DNA from: Reichenbachiella sp. 5M10
GTDB lineage: Bacteria > Bacteroidota > Bacteroidia > Cytophagales > Cyclobacteriaceae
Assembly: GCF_002742335.1 (NCBI RefSeq)
Contig: NZ_MDGR01000007.1
Location: forward strand, 1,802,501-1,866,500
Direction: 5' to 3'
Length of the DNA: 64,000 nucleotides
In this document: positions 20,630 through 30,439 of the stretch, one piece after another
How positions within the stretch are numbered: the stretch's first letter is position 1
Layout of the letters: the number at the start of each line of letters is the position of its first letter
Notes under the pieces: generated by a model
The model's input: the letters and a program-made list of their open reading frames with translations, nothing else
The model's database searches: none
What the model was told of the DNA's origin: nothing
Made by a program: the position numbers and the translations under genes

Positions 20630-20989
20630 TTATGATTCCATCACTTCTTTGACAATTTGTGCCAATTGCTCAGGGCCTTCAAGGGGCTTTCTAATGTATT
20701 TCTTTACATCTATCTTCAATTCGTCTGTCTCATATTCGAGATGAGAGGAGACGATGATGATTTTTGGTTTGCTTTCAAGTGTCGAGATGGTTTCGTACCC
20801 ATCCAAATAGGGCATCTCTATATCAAGGAAGAGAATGTCTGGCTTTAACTTTGATACGCCGACCGCACCATCTATTGCGCTGCTAAATGTGCCTACCAAG
20901 TCTATCGAGTCTACTCTTTCTGCCAGTTTCTTGAATATCTCTAAATAAACCAAGTCATCATCTATTGCAATACACTTGTATTTTTCCAT
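20630..20989 (-). CDS. Single-domain response regulator (CheY-like)
   Basis: A stand-alone receiver domain of 119 residues. The acidic pocket is at IDDD (residues 9-12), the phospho-accepting Asp56 in LFLDIEMP, the conserved Thr/Ser position in IIIVSSH (Ser81), and the switch lysine Lys101 in RKPL. There is no output domain, so it probably passes phosphate to, or docks on, another protein, as in phosphorelays of multi-kinase bacteria. It shares the terminator at 20576 with the convergent barrel gene. No kinase gene is adjacent; the orphan TPR kinases at 4-9 kb are candidate partners only by guess. Confidence 0.9.
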   Translation of the reverse strand: MEKYKCIAIDDDLVYLEIFKKLAERVDSIDLVGTFSSAIDGAVGVSKLKPDILFLDIEMPYLDGYETISTLESKPKIIIVSSHLEYETDELKIDVKKYIRKPLEGPEQLAQIVKEVMES

Positions 20990-21225
20990 CTAATAATTAA
21001 TTGATCTCTGTAATTGTCCTAAAGTAATGCCAATCTTAACCAAAAATATCTAGTAATGAAACAGCCTTCCCCAAAAACACTGAAAAAATGCTGGGGGAGT
21101 GAGATGAAAATGCCATTACAATATAACCCAATAATAATATGATTGAAGCGGATAAATCCCTAAATTGCGGGATTGATTGACAACAAATAACCCGTTTTAA
21201 TATAAAATTTCTAATAAGTGATCCC

Positions 21226-23997
21226 ATGAATAAGATTCTATCAGAAGTAAAGGAGAGATTAGGTAAACCGTATCACGATTTTGAGTTTTTGCTCGAATGC
21301 TTGAAGGATATTTTGACCCAAAACGGAGAAGCAGATATTGCCAAGGATATTCCGTTTATCAACGATTTTCCGTTTAAGACCGGAGAGGAAATGACCGCCA
21401 AGCATGTTCAGTTGTACTCATTGGTATTTCAACTAGTGAATATGGTAGAAGTCAATGGGGCGGTGCAAAATAGAAGGCATACCGAGAATGAGTTGGATTA
21501 TCATGCTGTACATGGTTTGTTTGCCAACAATATCCACCACTTATTGGCCAATAATGTGTCAGAACAAGCGATTTTGGACCAATTGCCAGATACAGTCGTG
21601 GAGCCTGTATTGACTGCCCATCCGACAGAAGCCAAAAGAGCGACAGTATTGGAGCACCACAGGGATTTGTACTTGCTTTTGGTCAATCGAGAAAACAAGA
21701 TGTTTTCTAACAATGAACTGCGCAATATTAGACATAATATCAAACTCTCTCTGTATAGAATATGGAAGACGGGAGAGATTTATCTGGAAAAGCCTGATGT
21801 CAAGTCTGAACTGAGAAATATACTGCACTATCTTGTCAACGTATTCCCAGACGTGATTCCTGTATTGGATAGGAGGTTGATTCAAGCTTGGTCGTCTTGC
21901 GGGCTGGACAAACGCACTTTATTGGAGAACCATAGCTTTCCAAAGATTAATTTTGGCAACTGGGTAGGAGGAGATAGAGACGGTCACCCGTTGGTGACCG
22001 AAGAAGTCACTGCAGACACGTTGGAGGCATTGAGACTCAATGCGTTTGTAGTGATGAATAGAAAATTGACCAATTTGGTTCGACACCTCAGTTTTACACA
22101 TGAAGTAACACAGTGTAGTGATGAATTTATAGGTGCTGTGGATCAAATCAAATCCGAGTTGGGAGAGAGAGGTACAGAAGCATACGATAGAAACAAGGGG
22201 GAGGCATTTAGACAATATGCTAACTTGATCATTGCTAAAATGCCTATCAACTTAGAGAGAGGTCATGCCATCGAGTTGATTGAGGAAGAAGGGCGATACG
22301 TGTATGCCTTGGATATGCTCAATGACCTGAACCTGCTCAAGAATGAATTGCTCAAATTTGGTGCTGAATCTATAGCATATGATGATGTCAATTTGGCTAT
22401 CAGAAGTTTAGAAACTTTCGGTTTTCATTTGGCAAAACTTGATGTTCGTCAAAATAGTGCGTTTCATGACAAAGCAATCGAACAGCTGCTCGAAGCTGCA
22501 CAAATTAGTGATAGAGATTTTTCCAATTGGAGTGAAGATAAACGAGTGGCATTTTTGACTAAAGAGCTTCAGTCAAGTCGTCCATTTACTCATCAAAATG
22601 CTAAACTAGGCCCTAATGCTTCAGCGGTGATTTCTTGTTATAGAGTGATCGAAGCGCACGTGACCAAGTATGGTACGGAAGGTATCGGTTCGTTCATCGT
22701 AAGTATGACCCGCTCCTTGTCGGATTTGCTTTCGGTATATTTGTTGGCTCGGGAAGCTGGATTGCTTGTGCAGATTGAAGAGGGCTTGGTGTGTAAGTTA
22801 CCCGTAGTGCCTCTCCTCGAAACAATTGAAGACCTGCAAAACGGACCTGAGATATTGACTGGTTTCTTAGAACACCCGTTTACCAAAAGAAGCTTGGAGT
22901 ACTTGCGCAAAGAGCGAGGCTTGAAAAAAGCGAGCCAGCAGGTGATGGTTGGATATAGTGACAGCAACAAGGATGGAGGGATCATAGCCAGTCAGTGGAA
23001 TTTGTATAAATCACAATACCTCTTGGCCGAATTGGCTGAAAAGCAAAAAGTCGATTTGGTATTCTTTCATGGCAAGGGCGGATCGATTAGCCGTGGTTCT
23101 GGGCCAACTCATTATTTCATCAAAGCACTTCCTTACCAATCTGTCAAGAACAACATACGTCTTACAGAGCAAGGGGAGACTATCGCTCAAAAGTATGAAA
23201 ATAAGGTCAATGCAGAGTACAACCTTGAACTGCTCGTTGCAAACTCCTTGTCAAAGAGCTTGACAGATAATCAAACCGATAGAGTGTTTCATCCACTTGC
23301 ATCTATTTTGGATGTATTGGCAGCTGAAAGTAAGACACACTATGAGAATTTGACGCATGAAGAAGGTTTTGTGACCTATTTTAGAGAAGCAACACCGATT
23401 GATGCGATTGAGACAAGTAAGATAGGGTCAAGACCTGCTAAAAGAACTGGTGCCAATACGTTGGAAGATTTGAGAGCGATTCCTTGGGTGTTTTCATGGA
23501 GTCAATCAAGGTATCATATGACGAGTTGGTATGGAGTAGGTACCGCCTTCACGAACTTAAAGAAGAAGTCTCCTAAAGACTATGATGCCTTCAAGACAGC
23601 TATCAAGGATGATACATTCATACGGTATGTACTGACCAATGTGGATACATCACTCGCTGCTACGGATGAAGATATCATGAAGGCGTACAGTGAATTGGTT
23701 GGAGATGTTACTTTGAGAGAGAAATTCCTCAATTTGTTTTTGACCGAGTTGTCCTTGGCGAGAGAAGTGCTATTTGATCTCTTAGGAGAGGAAATTGAAG
23801 ATAGAAGGAGAAATCACTACTATTCTAACTTTCTGCGTGCCCCACTCATGAAGCATCTACATGAAAAGCAGATACAATTGTTGAAATTGTGGAGAAAGCA
23901 GAAGTCAGAGGAAGATGGTTTAGGAAGTGCTGAAACTCAAATACAATTGATGCTAACAATAAATGCCATCGCAAGTGCAATGAGAAACACGGGTTGA
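21226..23997 (+). CDS. ppc: Phosphoenolpyruvate carboxylase
   Basis: Adds bicarbonate to phosphoenolpyruvate to give oxaloacetate, refilling the TCA cycle. The protein has 923 residues, the usual size. Catalytic landmarks are visible: TAHPTEAKR with His132, GGDRDGHPLVT, GYSDSNKDGG (about 576-585), the mobile loop FHGKGGSISRGSGP (about 614-627), and IPWVFSWSQSR. The C-terminus ends in RNTG, matching the QNTG end that completes the active site in the family. The gene stands alone, followed 27 bases later by a terminator. No promoter of the TAnnTTTG kind was found just upstream. Confidence 0.97.
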   Translation: MNKILSEVKERLGKPYHDFEFLLECLKDILTQNGEADIAKDIPFINDFPFKTGEEMTAKHVQLYSLVFQLVNMVEVNGAVQNRRHTENELDYHAVHGLFANNIHHLLANNVSEQAILDQLPDTVVEPVLTAHPTEAKRATVLEHHRDLYLLLVNRENKMFSNNELRNIRHNIKLSLYRIWKTGEIYLEKPDVKSELRNILHYLVNVFPDVIPVLDRRLIQAWSSCGLDKRTLLENHSFPKINFGNWVGGDRDGHPLVTEEVTADTLEALRLNAFVVMNRKLTNLVRHLSFTHEVTQCSDEFIGAVDQIKSELGERGTEAYDRNKGEAFRQYANLIIAKMPINLERGHAIELIEEEGRYVYALDMLNDLNLLKNELLKFGAESIAYDDVNLAIRSLETFGFHLAKLDVRQNSAFHDKAIEQLLEAAQISDRDFSNWSEDKRVAFLTKELQSSRPFTHQNAKLGPNASAVISCYRVIEAHVTKYGTEGIGSFIVSMTRSLSDLLSVYLLAREAGLLVQIEEGLVCKLPVVPLLETIEDLQNGPEILTGFLEHPFTKRSLEYLRKERGLKKASQQVMVGYSDSNKDGGIIASQWNLYKSQYLLAELAEKQKVDLVFFHGKGGSISRGSGPTHYFIKALPYQSVKNNIRLTEQGETIAQKYENKVNAEYNLELLVANSLSKSLTDNQTDRVFHPLASILDVLAAESKTHYENLTHEEGFVTYFREATPIDAIETSKIGSRPAKRTGANTLEDLRAIPWVFSWSQSRYHMTSWYGVGTAFTNLKKKSPKDYDAFKTAIKDDTFIRYVLTNVDTSLAATDEDIMKAYSELVGDVTLREKFLNLFLTELSLAREVLFDLLGEEIEDRRRNHYYSNFLRAPLMKHLHEKQIQLLKLWRKQKSEEDGLGSAETQIQLMLTINAIASAMRNTG

Positions 23998-24024
23998 TCT
24001 AGAGGGTTGACACGTAGCGATATC

Positions 24025-24053
24025 AAAGGGGAGCCAAAAGGCTTCCCTTTTTT
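24025..24053 (+). terminator. Terminator of the PEP carboxylase gene
   Basis: AAAGGGGAGCC (24025-24035) pairs with GGCTTCCCTTT (24040-24050), with one G-T pair, around AAAA, followed by a T run ending at 24053. It also lies just after the stop of the small minus-strand gene at 24055. Confidence 0.85.
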
Positions 24054-24054
24054 A

Positions 24055-24213
24055 TTAGCTAAAGTTGCTCATGTAGAGCTTGCATTGTTCTTGTTGTCCA
24101 ATGAACATGATGCTGTGCCCTTTCAATACCAACCAAGAATTGTCTTCTTTACTGAATTTCAATTTGAGTGTTTGCTCTTTATTGCTGTTCTTAGAAAAAA
24201 GTGATTTTAACAT
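24055..24213 (-). CDS. Small hypothetical protein (52 aa)
   Basis: An open frame of 52 residues beginning MLKSLFSKNSNKEQ and ending QCKLYMSNFS. It is too short for usual gene-length cutoffs but has an ATG start, gene-like composition (mixed Lys, Ser, hydrophobic strands such as SWLVLKGHSIMFIG) and its stop lies two bases from a terminator hairpin that would also end its transcript. The strand pattern suggests a small beta-rich cytosolic protein. No signal peptide and no known motif. The opposite strand also has a 65-residue open frame over the same bases, which I consider less likely. Function unknown. Confidence 0.45.
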   Translation of the reverse strand: MLKSLFSKNSNKEQTLKLKFSKEDNSWLVLKGHSIMFIGQQEQCKLYMSNFS

Positions 24214-24719
24214 AACTTTTGGTGTTTACAGATATGTAAATGTAGAAGTAAAATCTGAATAATCAAATATAATATTGGAAATATGCAATTAATGCAAAAT
24301 ACTTACGGAATACTCTAGGTAAATCTGAGTTAAGTACAATATTTATTTGAGGGCTTATTCTGTGCGTGGGTAGGGCCTGTGTGTGATCCTCAATAGCCAA
24401 ATTGTTCCACCACGTTCCTTGAGAAGTAGTAATGACTACAAGAGTCTTTCGCTATAACAACAAAATGTTGAGTAAGTGCAATTTTGGAAAAGTAACCTCC
24501 GTAAATGTCAATGATTTGATCCGTAGAAGAAAAAGGGGTGTTAATCGAAAAAAACCAAAATTAGGTCTATGATTTTTTTGTTAGAGACTAGTTTATAAGC
24601 ATATTGTTGGTGGCTTAATGACAATCAAAATATTAGAAATTTACTAAATTCAAGTTGACTAATGTTTGTATTTTCGTGGCTCGGTTTGTAGGCTTGGTAA
24701 CCTGACTATATTAATACAT
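24214..24719. other. Long intergenic region, no gene seen
   Basis: About 500 bases between the small gene and the TPR kinase. It is AT-rich and holds stop codons in all frames. I saw no strong hairpin, repeat or consensus promoter; TTGAC at 24655 and TATTTTCG at 24669 are too close together to form one. It must contain the promoter of the kinase operon. Confidence 0.5.
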
Positions 24720-27404
24720 ATGAGAAAAGTGCGATCAATATTTCTATTGGTGATTCTTATGCTTTCATTTTCTGCGAGTTATGGGCAGGCGGTGTCTGAG
24801 ACTGAAGCTAGGTCTTTGCTCGAAAAAACGAATTACAATAAGAAACGAGGAAATTTAGAAGGAGCACTTGGATATGGTTTATTAGGCTTGGATCAAGCAG
24901 AATCATTGGATAGTGAAGATCTTATTTTCGAGTTTAGAAGTGTACTTGGAGATATTTACCTTTCTAAAAAGGACTTTAAAAAATCTATACATTACTTCCT
25001 TAGTATAGTCTTGCATGCCAAGCGTATTGGTAACCAAGACCAGTTGGCCAAAGGCTATTACAATTTGGCTGAGACCTATTCGAGTATGGGAGCCTACAAC
25101 AAGGCAAGCGACTACTACTATCAGGTTTCGGTGATCTATGACAAAACAGGGTTCAAACAAGGGAAGGCCAACGCAATTGAGTCTCTCGGTATCAATTATG
25201 TCAACTCTAATCAAAACGAAAAAGCAATAGATACCTACGAGCGCTTGTTGAAAATCGCGATTTCTGATAAATTATATTCTTATGTGGGTAGAGCTCAGGA
25301 GGAGTTGTTTCACCAGTATCTATTGATGGGAAACAATAAAGAAGCTATCAAGTATGGGATATTGAATTATGAGCGGATCAAAGACCGAGGAAATAGTCCC
25401 AAGATTGCCGAAGTTTCAGATCTATTGTCTGGCCAATATATTTTGTCAGGTGACAGCAAGAACGCACTGAAATATGCCAATATCGCAGTGCAAAAAAACA
25501 AAAACAAAATCGCTTATCTCAAGAATCAAGCCGTGGCGTTGGCTATGAATGATGATGTGGCCAAATCTATGTCCACTTTCGATGAGGCAATCAATCGAAG
25601 TGAGAAACTAAGAAAATCCAATGATGTAGCTGAGTTGTATAATTTAAAGGCAGAAGTTGCTTCGAGTAAGGAAGAGTATAAGACTGCGACGAATTCGCTA
25701 GAAAAGGCGGAACAAATAGCCGTGAGCAACAATTCCAAGGTGATCATGCTTGAGACATACCGTATTTATTCGGCGATGTACAAGAAGAGAGGGAGTCAGA
25801 CTCAGTATGATGAGTATAGAAAAATGTATGAGGCTGTCAAATTACAAGTTGGTGACGCTGATGCCATTCGGTCCAAGGTCACGGTATCCAAAGAAAATCT
25901 GGCGGAGAGTTACGAACAGGAGGCTCGTGCACAGATATCTACATTGGAGAATCAAAAATTAGCCAAGGAAAGAGAAAAGTTGCGTTCGGAACAGAAAATT
26001 AAGGAATTAGAGATATTGGAACAACGCAGTAAATTGCAAGAAGCAGAAATGCAACACATAGAATTAGAGGCTCAAAAGGCTAAGCAAGAGATTTTGATTG
26101 TCGAGCAGCAAGCCAAGGCAAAGTTGAACCAAGAGCAGTTGGACCGGTTGCAGTTGCAAGCCGAGATGACGCGTTTGGCAGAAGCAGAGCGCCAAAAAGA
26201 GTTGGATATTCTTCAGAAAGAGAGTCAAATATTGCAGCAACAAAAGGATTTTGAGACCAAACAGGCCAAGCAGGCCAAGGTGCTACAGTACATTATTATT
26301 TCGGCGTCTTTGATCATTTTGTCGATATTGGCGATTGCATTCTATCGTACCTACAATACAGGCAAGACCATCAAGGAACAGAACCAAAATCTAGCTGAGC
26401 AACAGAAGACTATTCTCAATAGAAATATCCAGTTGAAGAAAAGTTCTGAAGCTATGCTTGCGATGAACAATAAGTTGAAAAAGGCCCATGTCAATTTAAA
26501 AGTACTATTGAAGAAAGAGCAATCGACTCGTGAGGAGTTGGAAAAAGCCAATATGGAAATCAAGAATACCCAAGTACACTTGGTACAAGCAGAGAAAATG
26601 TCTTCATTGGGCTTGTTGACTGCAGGTATTGCTCATGAAATCAACAACCCAATCAACTTTGTCTCCAGTGGAGCGCAATCTCTCCTTCAAAATTTTACAG
26701 AGGTAAAGACCTACATAGAAAATTACCAAAAAGTAATAGCACTCGACGATATCGAACAAATCAAAAAATATAGAGCCATTCTGCAAGAGGATGAGGAAAC
26801 ACTCAATGAATTGCAGACAGGTAGCGAAGAATTGTTGGCGGATGTGACGTATGGGATTTCACGTATTACCGAGATCGTCAATGGTTTGCGGACCTTTTCT
26901 CGGCATGACGAAGCAGAAGTCAAAGATGCGGACATCAATGAGAGCTTTGCCTCTGCATTGCTAATTTTGAAAAACAAGTATAAGAATAAGGCTGAAATTG
27001 TATTGGACATGGATGAGAGTATTCCTCAAATTCAGTGCTTTCCAGGTCAGTTGAATCAGGTATTTGTAAACTTGGTCAATAATGCCCTAGACGCCATGGA
27101 GGACAAAGGGACTGTTACAATTACCACCAAGGATTTGGACAAGGATTGGGTAGAGGTACGGATACAAGATACAGGGACAGGAATGCCAGAAGAGGTCAAG
27201 GAGAAAATATTTGACCCGTTTTTTACAACAAAGGATATTGGGAAAGGGACTGGACTGGGGTTATCTATTTCTCATGGGATCATAGAAAAACACAACGGAA
27301 GCATACAAGTAGAAAGTGAATTAGGGGTTGGAACAACCTTTATTATTAAATTGCCGAAAAAATTAGAATTAGACGAGAAAGTCTTAGAAAACCAGTTATC
27401 ATAG
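24720..27404 (+). CDS. TPR sensor histidine kinase with long coiled coil
   Basis: An 894-residue kinase. Signal peptide (residues 1-23, ending SYGQ), periplasmic TPR array to about 390, a long Glu/Gln/Lys-rich coiled coil (about 395-520, with repeats such as [19 protein letters not shown]), one transmembrane helix (about 522-545), a second coil, then the kinase core. His639 is in [12 protein letters not shown], a HisKA class in which the helix continues [25 protein letters not shown] and [11 protein letters not shown] form the ATP site. The start at 24720 gives the signal peptide; an upstream start at 24666 would not. It lies 19 bases before a response-regulator gene, which is its likely partner. 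Confidence 0.92.
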   Translation: MRKVRSIFLLVILMLSFSASYGQAVSETEARSLLEKTNYNKKRGNLEGALGYGLLGLDQAESLDSEDLIFEFRSVLGDIYLSKKDFKKSIHYFLSIVLHAKRIGNQDQLAKGYYNLAETYSSMGAYNKASDYYYQVSVIYDKTGFKQGKANAIESLGINYVNSNQNEKAIDTYERLLKIAISDKLYSYVGRAQEELFHQYLLMGNNKEAIKYGILNYERIKDRGNSPKIAEVSDLLSGQYILSGDSKNALKYANIAVQKNKNKIAYLKNQAVALAMNDDVAKSMSTFDEAINRSEKLRKSNDVAELYNLKAEVASSKEEYKTATNSLEKAEQIAVSNNSKVIMLETYRIYSAMYKKRGSQTQYDEYRKMYEAVKLQVGDADAIRSKVTVSKENLAESYEQEARAQISTLENQKLAKEREKLRSEQKIKELEILEQRSKLQEAEMQHIELEAQKAKQEILIVEQQAKAKLNQEQLDRLQLQAEMTRLAEAERQKELDILQKESQILQQQKDFETKQAKQAKVLQYIIISASLIILSILAIAFYRTYNTGKTIKEQNQNLAEQQKTILNRNIQLKKSSEAMLAMNNKLKKAHVNLKVLLKKEQSTREELEKANMEIKNTQVHLVQAEKMSSLGLLTAGIAHEINNPINFVSSGAQSLLQNFTEVKTYIENYQKVIALDDIEQIKKYRAILQEDEETLNELQTGSEELLADVTYGISRITEIVNGLRTFSRHDEAEVKDADINESFASALLILKNKYKNKAEIVLDMDESIPQIQCFPGQLNQVFVNLVNNALDAMEDKGTVTITTKDLDKDWVEVRIQDTGTGMPEEVKEKIFDPFFTTKDIGKGTGLGLSISHGIIEKHNGSIQVESELGVGTTFIIKLPKKLELDEKVLENQLS

Positions 27405-27423
27405 AGGGTTAGAAGTAGAGATT

Positions 27424-28566
27424 ATGGAATTAGTTTTATCGCGTCCACAAAAAAAGGAATCTGTCAAGAAGTATAGTGTGCTATACGTGGATGACGAGCC
27501 TGTCAACCTTAGGATATTTCAACATGCATTCAAACGTGATTACAATGTATTTACAGCGTCGAATGGCTTTGATGCATTGGAGTTGTTGAACGTAGAGAAA
27601 ATCGATTTGATCATTACAGATCAGCAGATGCCGCGTATGTCCGGTGTCGATTTGTTGGCTAAGATTGTTCCCAAATACCCCAACATCGTCAGGATGATTA
27701 TGACAGGGTTTAGTGATATAGGGGCAATTATTCGAGCTGTCAATGAGTTTGGTTTGGACAAATACTTGGTCAAACCATGGGATAGAGACCAACTCAAAGT
27801 TGAGTTTGACAAAGCGCTAGACAAGAAAGACAAGAAAGAACAAGAAGTGTCTAATGACAACATGAGCGATTCTGTGTTGAGACTAAATGAGTCTATTCTT
27901 TCTTTGGAATCTGATTTGACCAGTTTAATTTCGGACAGTTTTATTCTTTATGATCGTCATGTGGAGAATAGCTATTCGTATTGGTTTGGAGAAAAGGATG
28001 GGAAAGTTGTGGTGTCGTTTCTGAACACGGCAGACAACAAGACTTCTTCTATCGCGCTCAAATCCTATATCAATTTGTCTCTATCAGAGATAGTGTATAA
28101 GAAGGAGGGGGCAAATCCTTCTGAGATATTGGAGCAATTGTTTGTGAAGGTCAAACAAAAGTATGCTGATGCACAAGACTTGTTGGAACCATTGGATATC
28201 TCAATAACAGTGATCGATACAGAGACCAAGGAATTGACATTCAGCGGGTCAAATCAGAATATTTATTATTTTGACGAGAACGAAAAGCTAAAAATGCTCA
28301 CAGGAGCAAGTGAAGCTTTTCATATCAAAGAGAATGCCTCTCCTAATTTGCAAAATGTGACTGCCAGTCAAGTGACGGATGCATATTTTATTTCTAAGAG
28401 CATGGTGAATCAAATCATTCCATCAAGTAATTCATCGACGGAAGGGGTGTCATTCCTGCAGTATATGCGAGGAATGAGAGGCAAGACCATGAAGGAGCAA
28501 TCTGAAGATATCGCCAAACAACTCATAGGTGATCGATCAAAATGTATGATCGGTATTCATGTATGA
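27424..28566 (+). CDS. Response regulator with degenerate PP2C/SpoIIE-like output domain
   Basis: A 380-residue regulator cotranscribed with the kinase before it. Residues 15-130 are a complete receiver: acidic pair DDE at about 22-24, phospho-accepting Asp66 in IITDQQMP, MTGF, and the lysine in LVKPW. After a linker, residues 170-380 have the strand order of SpoIIE-type PP2C phosphatases (DISITVIDTETKELTFSGSNQNIYYF is like the central sheet), but the metal-binding aspartates expected in the DxTGHG and late GD motifs are not visible: VVSFLNTADN stands at the first site. It may bind a partner instead of dephosphorylating it. The gene after it (28638) follows in the same direction. Confidence 0.75.
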   Translation: MELVLSRPQKKESVKKYSVLYVDDEPVNLRIFQHAFKRDYNVFTASNGFDALELLNVEKIDLIITDQQMPRMSGVDLLAKIVPKYPNIVRMIMTGFSDIGAIIRAVNEFGLDKYLVKPWDRDQLKVEFDKALDKKDKKEQEVSNDNMSDSVLRLNESILSLESDLTSLISDSFILYDRHVENSYSYWFGEKDGKVVVSFLNTADNKTSSIALKSYINLSLSEIVYKKEGANPSEILEQLFVKVKQKYADAQDLLEPLDISITVIDTETKELTFSGSNQNIYYFDENEKLKMLTGASEAFHIKENASPNLQNVTASQVTDAYFISKSMVNQIIPSSNSSTEGVSFLQYMRGMRGKTMKEQSEDIAKQLIGDRSKCMIGIHV

Positions 28567-28569
28567 CAA

Positions 28570-28620
28570 TATACCCACCTGTAAGGCGTAATTAGGGTAT
28601 AAAGTCACCTGCTTGGTGAC
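28570..28620 (+). other. Two small hairpins in the operon leader
   Basis: TATACCC/GGGTATA (28570-28601) and GTCACC/GGTGAC (28604-28620) stand one after the other between the regulator and the next gene. No T tail follows, so they may be processing or stability elements, not a terminator. Confidence 0.35.
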
Positions 28621-28637
28621 ATAAATTTTAAAGAGTA

Positions 28638-29444
28638 ATGATTCTTCGCTCAACCAGCTTAGTAGTGATTTTCATTTTTTCTTGTCTCTTCTGTCTCGCC
28701 CAAGGTCGTACTGATCAAGAGATAGAGGTAGGGGAAACAATGGAAGCCTATATCGTAGAAAATCACATTGAAGAAATTGAAGCTATGCTTCATAAGTTAG
28801 CTTCTTCCAAGCCCTTTATTGATCAATTTCTTCATGAAGAGAGTACTCATGATGTCAATGTGAGTTCGGTCAAAAGAAAGGATATAAAGATTGGAGAGGA
28901 TATAGATGTGTCAGTGCACCATATCACGGAGCATCAGACATTTACACTTATTCTGGTACCAATCAGTATTTACAACTTGGCTATCTATGATACGTTGCTT
29001 TTTTCTGTGATAGAAGTGAGTGATGCTTGGATCGCACGCGAGTTTCCTTATGAGCATACGGAGATAGATTCAGTCAAGTCTGCATTACTTTCTATGAAAA
29101 ACCATGAATTGCTGGCCCATCATTTGTATTCGCAGGCATTGCAGCAGAGTAATGTGGATATTGGAAAAGTAGACATTGACTTAACTGAGTCTTACATTTC
29201 TTCTAGTACGATACAAGAACATATATCACATTTGGAACGGGGAGAGAAAGATCAAGTGCGAAGCAGTTGGGGCTTGTTGAAAAAGGCCTTTACGCACGTG
29301 GTAGATCTCAATGTTGAATTCAATATTTACGTTTTCGGTTTCAATGATTTGGAAGTTGCCTGTCATAATAAGCGAGGAAATTATACCGTCAAGATTACAC
29401 CATCCAATATATTTCAGAGGCACCACTTTGTGGAAAAGGATTAG
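28638..29444 (+). CDS. Exported hypothetical protein
   Basis: A 268-residue protein with a signal peptide (LVVIFIFSCLFCLAQG). I do not recognise a family. The mature region is helical and acidic, with segments such as GETMEAYIVENHIEEIEAML, and ends with a short beta part (NIYVFGFNDLEVACHN). It lies 71 bases after the response regulator and is probably the third gene of that operon, so it may be a periplasmic partner of the kinase sensor. Its stop codon overlaps the stop of the convergent glycosyltransferase gene by four bases. Confidence 0.6.
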   Translation: MILRSTSLVVIFIFSCLFCLAQGRTDQEIEVGETMEAYIVENHIEEIEAMLHKLASSKPFIDQFLHEESTHDVNVSSVKRKDIKIGEDIDVSVHHITEHQTFTLILVPISIYNLAIYDTLLFSVIEVSDAWIAREFPYEHTEIDSVKSALLSMKNHELLAHHLYSQALQQSNVDIGKVDIDLTESYISSSTIQEHISHLERGEKDQVRSSWGLLKKAFTHVVDLNVEFNIYVFGFNDLEVACHNKRGNYTVKITPSNIFQRHHFVEKD

Positions 29445-30430
29445 CCTGCTATGATGTAGTTCAGTCCTTCTGAGTATCCTCGTTGGTCGAGAAATGACCG
29501 GATGTCGTCCCGACGCCCGCGATTGGTGACATAGCTGAGTATGAATGGTTGATCTTTTCGAGAGAGGGTTTCGTAATGCACACATTTTGCTCCGCTAACT
29601 TTTTTTCCTGCTTTGATGTCAATATAGCCTGATATAGCGATCCCATAATCAAGAAGCCATTTGCTTCGTTTTATTGCGAGTTTTCCTGCTCCCCATATCC
29701 AAACAGAGTTTATGTTTTGTCTCAAGAGATATTTGGCGAGATATTCGGTCTTGATTTGAAAAAAAGCATCGGCATGATAGCGCATATCAGTACGTGTCAA
29801 GCGATGTGAATGATCAACCCAATCCAACAATTTACGGTTGACTTTGGCTACTTTGCAGTCATAGTACATGGCTCGCAAGAACCACTCGTAATCCTCTGGA
29901 AAATTTCCGTCACGATGAAGGCCGACCAATTCGTAAGTAGTACGTGAGACCATGAGGGTAGGATTGACGAATGGGAGTTCGACAAATTGATTGAAAAGAA
30001 AGTCACGGTGACTTAGTATCTGGTTGCTCCATGCTACGAAATGCTCAAACGCACTAGAAGAGGTCTGACTCATGTACGCTACTTGGGTAGCGGAGATGTC
30101 TAGTTTAGGATCCGATCTGAATTGTTCTCTTTGAATCTGTATGCGTTCTGGGTGTGCAATGTCATCGGCATCCATGCGAGCAATATAGGCCCCTTTTGCT
30201 TTACTGATCCCTTGATTTGCTGCGTATACTACACCTTGTCGAGACTCATTGAGCAACTGGATACGATTATCCGATTTGGCGATTTTTGTACAGATTTCAG
30301 GACCTAGGTCGGTAGAATTGTTGTCTATGAGCAAAATCTCTAGCTTGTCATAGGTCTGATTGATGATGCTTTGTACAGCCTGTTCAATGGTTTTTTCTGC
30401 ATTGAAGTAGGGGAGTACAACTGTTACCAT
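29441..30430 (-). CDS. Family 2 glycosyltransferase
   Basis: A 329-residue GT-A glycosyltransferase that moves a sugar from a nucleotide sugar to an unknown acceptor. The N-terminus has the GT2 signature (MVTVVLPYFNAEKTIEQAV, LLIDNNSTD), the metal-binding DxD appears as ARMDADDIAHPERI near residues 87-100, and the acceptor-side motif FPEDYEWFLRAM supplies the catalytic acid ED. There is no membrane segment. A C-terminal extension of about 90 residues has a Rossmann-like start (VWIWGAGKLAIKRS). Its start lies only 9 bases after thiH, so it is in the thiamine operon transcript, although it has no known part in thiamine synthesis. Confidence 0.85.
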   Translation of the reverse strand: MVTVVLPYFNAEKTIEQAVQSIINQTYDKLEILLIDNNSTDLGPEICTKIAKSDNRIQLLNESRQGVVYAANQGISKAKGAYIARMDADDIAHPERIQIQREQFRSDPKLDISATQVAYMSQTSSSAFEHFVAWSNQILSHRDFLFNQFVELPFVNPTLMVSRTTYELVGLHRDGNFPEDYEWFLRAMYYDCKVAKVNRKLLDWVDHSHRLTRTDMRYHADAFFQIKTEYLAKYLLRQNINSVWIWGAGKLAIKRSKWLLDYGIAISGYIDIKAGKKVSGAKCVHYETLSRKDQPFILSYVTNRGRRDDIRSFLDQRGYSEGLNYIIAG

Positions 30431-30439
30431 TTGTGCAAA

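Noticed and set aside
24007-24204. 65-codon plus-strand frame after ppc
   Set aside because: It runs through the ppc terminator hairpin and has no promoter; the minus-strand frame over the same bases fits better.
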